From the NCBI GenBank assembly GCA_039186435.1, contig JBCDAA010000420.1, positions 1 to 7,621 of the forward strand: a stretch of 7,621 bases of DNA, read 5' to 3'. The position numbers were made by a program, and so were the translations under genes. The notes beneath the pieces were generated by a model. The model saw only the letters and a program-made list of their open reading frames with translations. It was not told the DNA's origin and did not search any database. This DNA is from JALVDI01 sp039186435 (GTDB lineage Bacteria > Myxococcota_A > Polyangia > Polyangiales > Houyiibacteriaceae). This document shows, in pieces, positions 5,696 through 7,621 of the stretch; position 1 is the stretch's first letter, and each line of letters begins with the position of its first letter.

Positions 5696-7131
5696 CGCCA
5701 CGCCTTCAGAACAACGGACGCGAGCCCGCGCACGCGATGGCCCACGATGCGGTTGTACGCCCACTCGATTTCAAAGCGGAGCCGAGTGTTGTCCGTGAGC
5801 TGCGCGGCGACGCCGAGCGCCGACGTCAAGGACGTCGCGTAGAGCTCTTGCTGAAAGGGCTGATCGAAGTGCCACACGGACGCCCGAAGGTAGAGTTCGA
5901 CGACGGTGAGCACACGCCGAAGATCCAGGAGAACCGCCGCGACCGGCGAGAGGTCCCCCGCCCACATCCACCCGCGCAGCGAGCTCCGCCACCCGCCTCG
6001 GCGGATCGAAACCCACCCTTCCCCGCCGATGTCACGTTCCGTTCGCTCGCGCTGCACGGCCCTTCGACCAGCGAGCGCGCCACCGAGCTCCACACGCTCT
6101 CCCTTCCATCGTGCGGAGAGGCGTCCTTGGTCCACCGGTACGAGGTCGAACCACGCCCAAATGCTACCGAGGTCGAAGCGCGGTTCGTGGTGAGAGACTC
6201 GCGCCCGCAAGCGCACCGGGCGAATCGGCGCAACCTCGATTTCACCGAACGCGTCGACCACCGTGCCGTCCGTTGGATCCCAGACGATGTCGCTCCGAAG
6301 CGCGAGCGCGGCCACAGGCCGGGACGTCAGCCCCACCGCAACGCGCCGCGCAACCAGCCCGTCGCGATCTTGCACCTCTCGAAAGGCGAGCCGCGCCTGC
6401 ACGATGCGCTCCGCGCCGATTGCGAGCTTGCCGCCCGTCATCCACGTCGGGCTCGGCTCCTCGATCCAGGGAACGCGCTCGCGCGCCAGGGAGTCGGGAA
6501 GATCGATGCGAATCGATCCTTGCGTTTCAAAGCCGGGTCCCGACGCAAAGCTCGTATCGCGCGTTTGCCGACCGGCGTAGGCCTCGATCGAAGACCAGCG
6601 CGAGGGACGAAGCACCGCGCGGCCTCCGTCGAGGCGCGCAAAGCCAGTCGCATCGACGACAAGGACCCGGCCTAGCGACACCTGGCCGAGCGGCCCCCGC
6701 AACCCGACCCACGCGGCCGGCATGTCGAGCCGACTGTCGTCGACAAGGGGCTGAAACTCCCGGCGCGCGTCGACGTCGGTTTCGCGAAGACACCCTTCGG
6801 CATTGCGACGGCAGACCTGGCCGAACTCCTGGTCGAGGCGAAGATCGAGGTGGGAGATCAAGCGCCAGCGCGAGTCCCGCGGATCGTCGAGAAGCAATGC
6901 GTGGTCGAGCCCCACCTGCTGGACGAGACGTCGGCGCTCCCAGGTCACCGGACTGCGAGGGGAACGGACCGCGTAGGCGACGATCAGACTGCCGGTCTGA
7001 ATCTGCCAATGACTTCGCTCATCGTCGTTCTGCGCAGTCGAAATCTGATCGACCGTTCGAGACTGGGCGAGGCCGCGCGCGGCGATCATCGCCAACGCTA
7101 CTGCCAAAAAGCGAAGCACCGCCAGGAACAT
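5692..7131 (-). CDS. Outer-membrane beta-barrel (porin-like) protein paired with the cytochrome
   Basis: A 479-aa exported protein. A cleavable signal peptide (about 1-22: hydrophobic run 'AVLRFLAVALAMIAARGLA' then QS) is followed by a polar lead-in. From about residue 88 onward the chain alternates hydrophobic and polar residues in short strands separated by charged turns, as in 'WRLISHLDLRLDQEFG', 'LRSDIVWDP', 'FGEIEVAPIRPVRLRARVSHH' and 'LRFEIEWAYNR'. This is the pattern of a transmembrane beta-barrel. C107 and C114 may form a disulfide in an early loop. The final residues VLKAWR lack the common terminal Phe. It is shorter than MtrB-type barrels. I recognise no named family; cytochrome-conduit porin is inferred from the ATGA overlap with the 13-haem gene. 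The Shine-Dalgarno is weak (GGA). An ordinary porin is the alternative. Confidence 0.82.
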   Translation of the reverse strand: MFLAVLRFLAVALAMIAARGLAQSRTVDQISTAQNDDERSHWQIQTGSLIVAYAVRSPRSPVTWERRRLVQQVGLDHALLLDDPRDSRWRLISHLDLRLDQEFGQVCRRNAEGCLRETDVDARREFQPLVDDSRLDMPAAWVGLRGPLGQVSLGRVLVVDATGFARLDGGRAVLRPSRWSSIEAYAGRQTRDTSFASGPGFETQGSIRIDLPDSLARERVPWIEEPSPTWMTGGKLAIGAERIVQARLAFREVQDRDGLVARRVAVGLTSRPVAALALRSDIVWDPTDGTVVDAFGEIEVAPIRPVRLRARVSHHEPRFDLGSIWAWFDLVPVDQGRLSARWKGERVELGGALAGRRAVQRERTERDIGGEGWVSIRRGGWRSSLRGWMWAGDLSPVAAVLLDLRRVLTVVELYLRASVWHFDQPFQQELYATSLTSALGVAAQLTDNTRLRFEIEWAYNRIVGHRVRGLASVVLKAWR

Positions 7132-7187
7132 AGCCGATTCCAGGCAGCGCGGTGCAGCCTCCCGACATCACCGACTGCAAGAGGGTC
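7132..7187. other. Leader upstream of the barrel gene
   Basis: This short non-coding stretch separates the repeat array from the barrel start codon. I see no AT-rich -10 element and no strong Shine-Dalgarno; the promoter may lie within or beyond the repeat array. Confidence 0.4.
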
Positions 7188-7621
7188 GACCAGGAAGCAG
7201 CGAGCGCGCGCCGACGCCAACCCCGGAAGCCAAAGAGACGGAAGCAAACGGACCCCGCGACGCGCGGGAAACAACTGCCGACCGCAAAGAAGCCCCTAGC
7301 GGCCAATGAGACGGAAGCAAGCGAGCGAAGCTAGCAAAGCGCGACGCACGCGGAAACGACTGCCGACCGCAAAGAAGCCAACCCCAACAGCCAATGAGAC
7401 GGAAGCAAGCAAGCGAGCAAAGCGAGCCCCGCGACGCACGCGGAAAACAACTGCCGACCGCAAAGAAGCCAAACCCCAGCAGCCAAAGAGACGGAAGCAG
7501 CGAGCAAAGCGAGCGAAGCGAGCAAAGCGAGCGAAGCGAGCAAAGCGGGCCCCGCGACGCACGCGGAAACGACTGCCGACCGCAAAGAAGCCAAACCCCA
7601 GCAGCCAAAGAGACGGAAGCA
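7188..7621. repeat. Intergenic array of diverged 85-122 bp repeats with hairpins
   Basis: No credible gene here. A unit recurs at about 7188 (diverged), 7273, 7358, 7449 and 7571 (cut by the window edge), giving periods of 85, 85, 91 and 122 bp. Each unit from 7273 on opens with ACTGCCGACCGCAAAGAAGC. All five contain GCCAA(A/T)GAGACGGAAGCA (7229, 7302, 7390, 7482, 7604), then a variable AGCGAGC-type stretch, and the four complete units end in a GC hairpin: CCCGCG/CGCGGG at 7254-7268, CGCG/CGCG at 7340-7352, CCGCG/CGCGG at 7429-7443 and 7552-7566. Length differences come mainly from the variable stretch. Spacing is unequal and no spacer/repeat alternation is present, so this is not CRISPR. The similarity of the last two units suggests recent expansion. 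Confidence 0.88.
7497..7550. repeat. Nested 9-bp microsatellite
   Basis: Within the longest array unit, five consecutive 9-bp units (7506-7550) follow the form (A/G)AAGCGAGC, alternating A and G at the first position, so the true higher-order period is 18 bp. A degenerate unit precedes them (7497-7505). This expansion accounts for the 122-bp unit length against 85-91 bp in its neighbours. Confidence 0.85.

Noticed and set aside
5605..6675. 356-aa plus-strand open frame opposite the barrel gene, and a similar one at 6111-7133
   Set aside because: Arg/Pro-rich antisense translation. The minus strand has a signal peptide, barrel strands and a coupled start for the next gene.
7168..7608. Long minus-strand open frames (7168-7608, 7296-7562, 7331-7594) across the repeat array
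   Set aside because: All three minus frames are open because the repeat lacks stop trinucleotides. The peptides are low-complexity (runs such as FARFARFAR), have no domain or ribosome binding site, and the unit lengths (85, 91, 122) do not keep one frame.
7188..7621. CRISPR array
   Set aside because: Repeats are diverged, the intervals unequal, and the 'spacers' are themselves repeated between units.

Overview
High-GC bacterial DNA, densely packed with envelope and redox genes. Four things suggest a Myxococcota-type (old 'deltaproteobacterial') Gram-negative: lipoboxes and signal peptides, an outer-membrane-type beta-barrel, a 13-haem cytochrome c, and a lipoprotein cytochrome fused to a Big_5-like Ig domain. 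This placement is an inference from gene style, not from a marker gene.

Left edge (1-136): the first codons of a minus-strand gene, probably an IS110-type transposase, run off the window. A short spacer with a small inverted repeat follows.

Left block (137-3026, all minus strand): a compact cluster, probably one operon. In transcription order it holds an 84-aa hypothetical protein, a Big_5-like/CX4CH cytochrome lipoprotein, a DsbA-type thiol-disulfide lipoprotein with an extra cysteine-rich helical domain, a TlpA/ResA-type thioredoxin, and a small membrane protein with a C-terminal zinc ribbon. Most junctions overlap, including an ATGA. Together the products look like an envelope thiol-redox and haem-protein module: TlpA-type and DsbA-type proteins typically reduce or oxidise cysteines in secreted proteins, including apocytochromes.

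Middle (3027-4522): a divergent intergenic region with a 13-bp palindrome inside a candidate promoter, then a plus-strand GT4-like glycosyltransferase whose stop codon abuts the stop of the convergent cytochrome gene.

Right block (4523-7131, minus strand): a beta-barrel outer-membrane protein followed, with an ATGA overlap, by a membrane-anchored cytochrome with 13 CXXCH motifs. This pairing resembles porin-cytochrome conduits that carry electrons across the outer membrane, but sizes and anchoring differ from the classical MtrA/MtrB pair. It is the best candidate here for an undescribed system.

Right edge (7132-7621): no credible gene. It holds an array of diverged 85-122 bp repeats, each with a GC-rich hairpin, plus a nested 9-bp microsatellite that runs out of the window.
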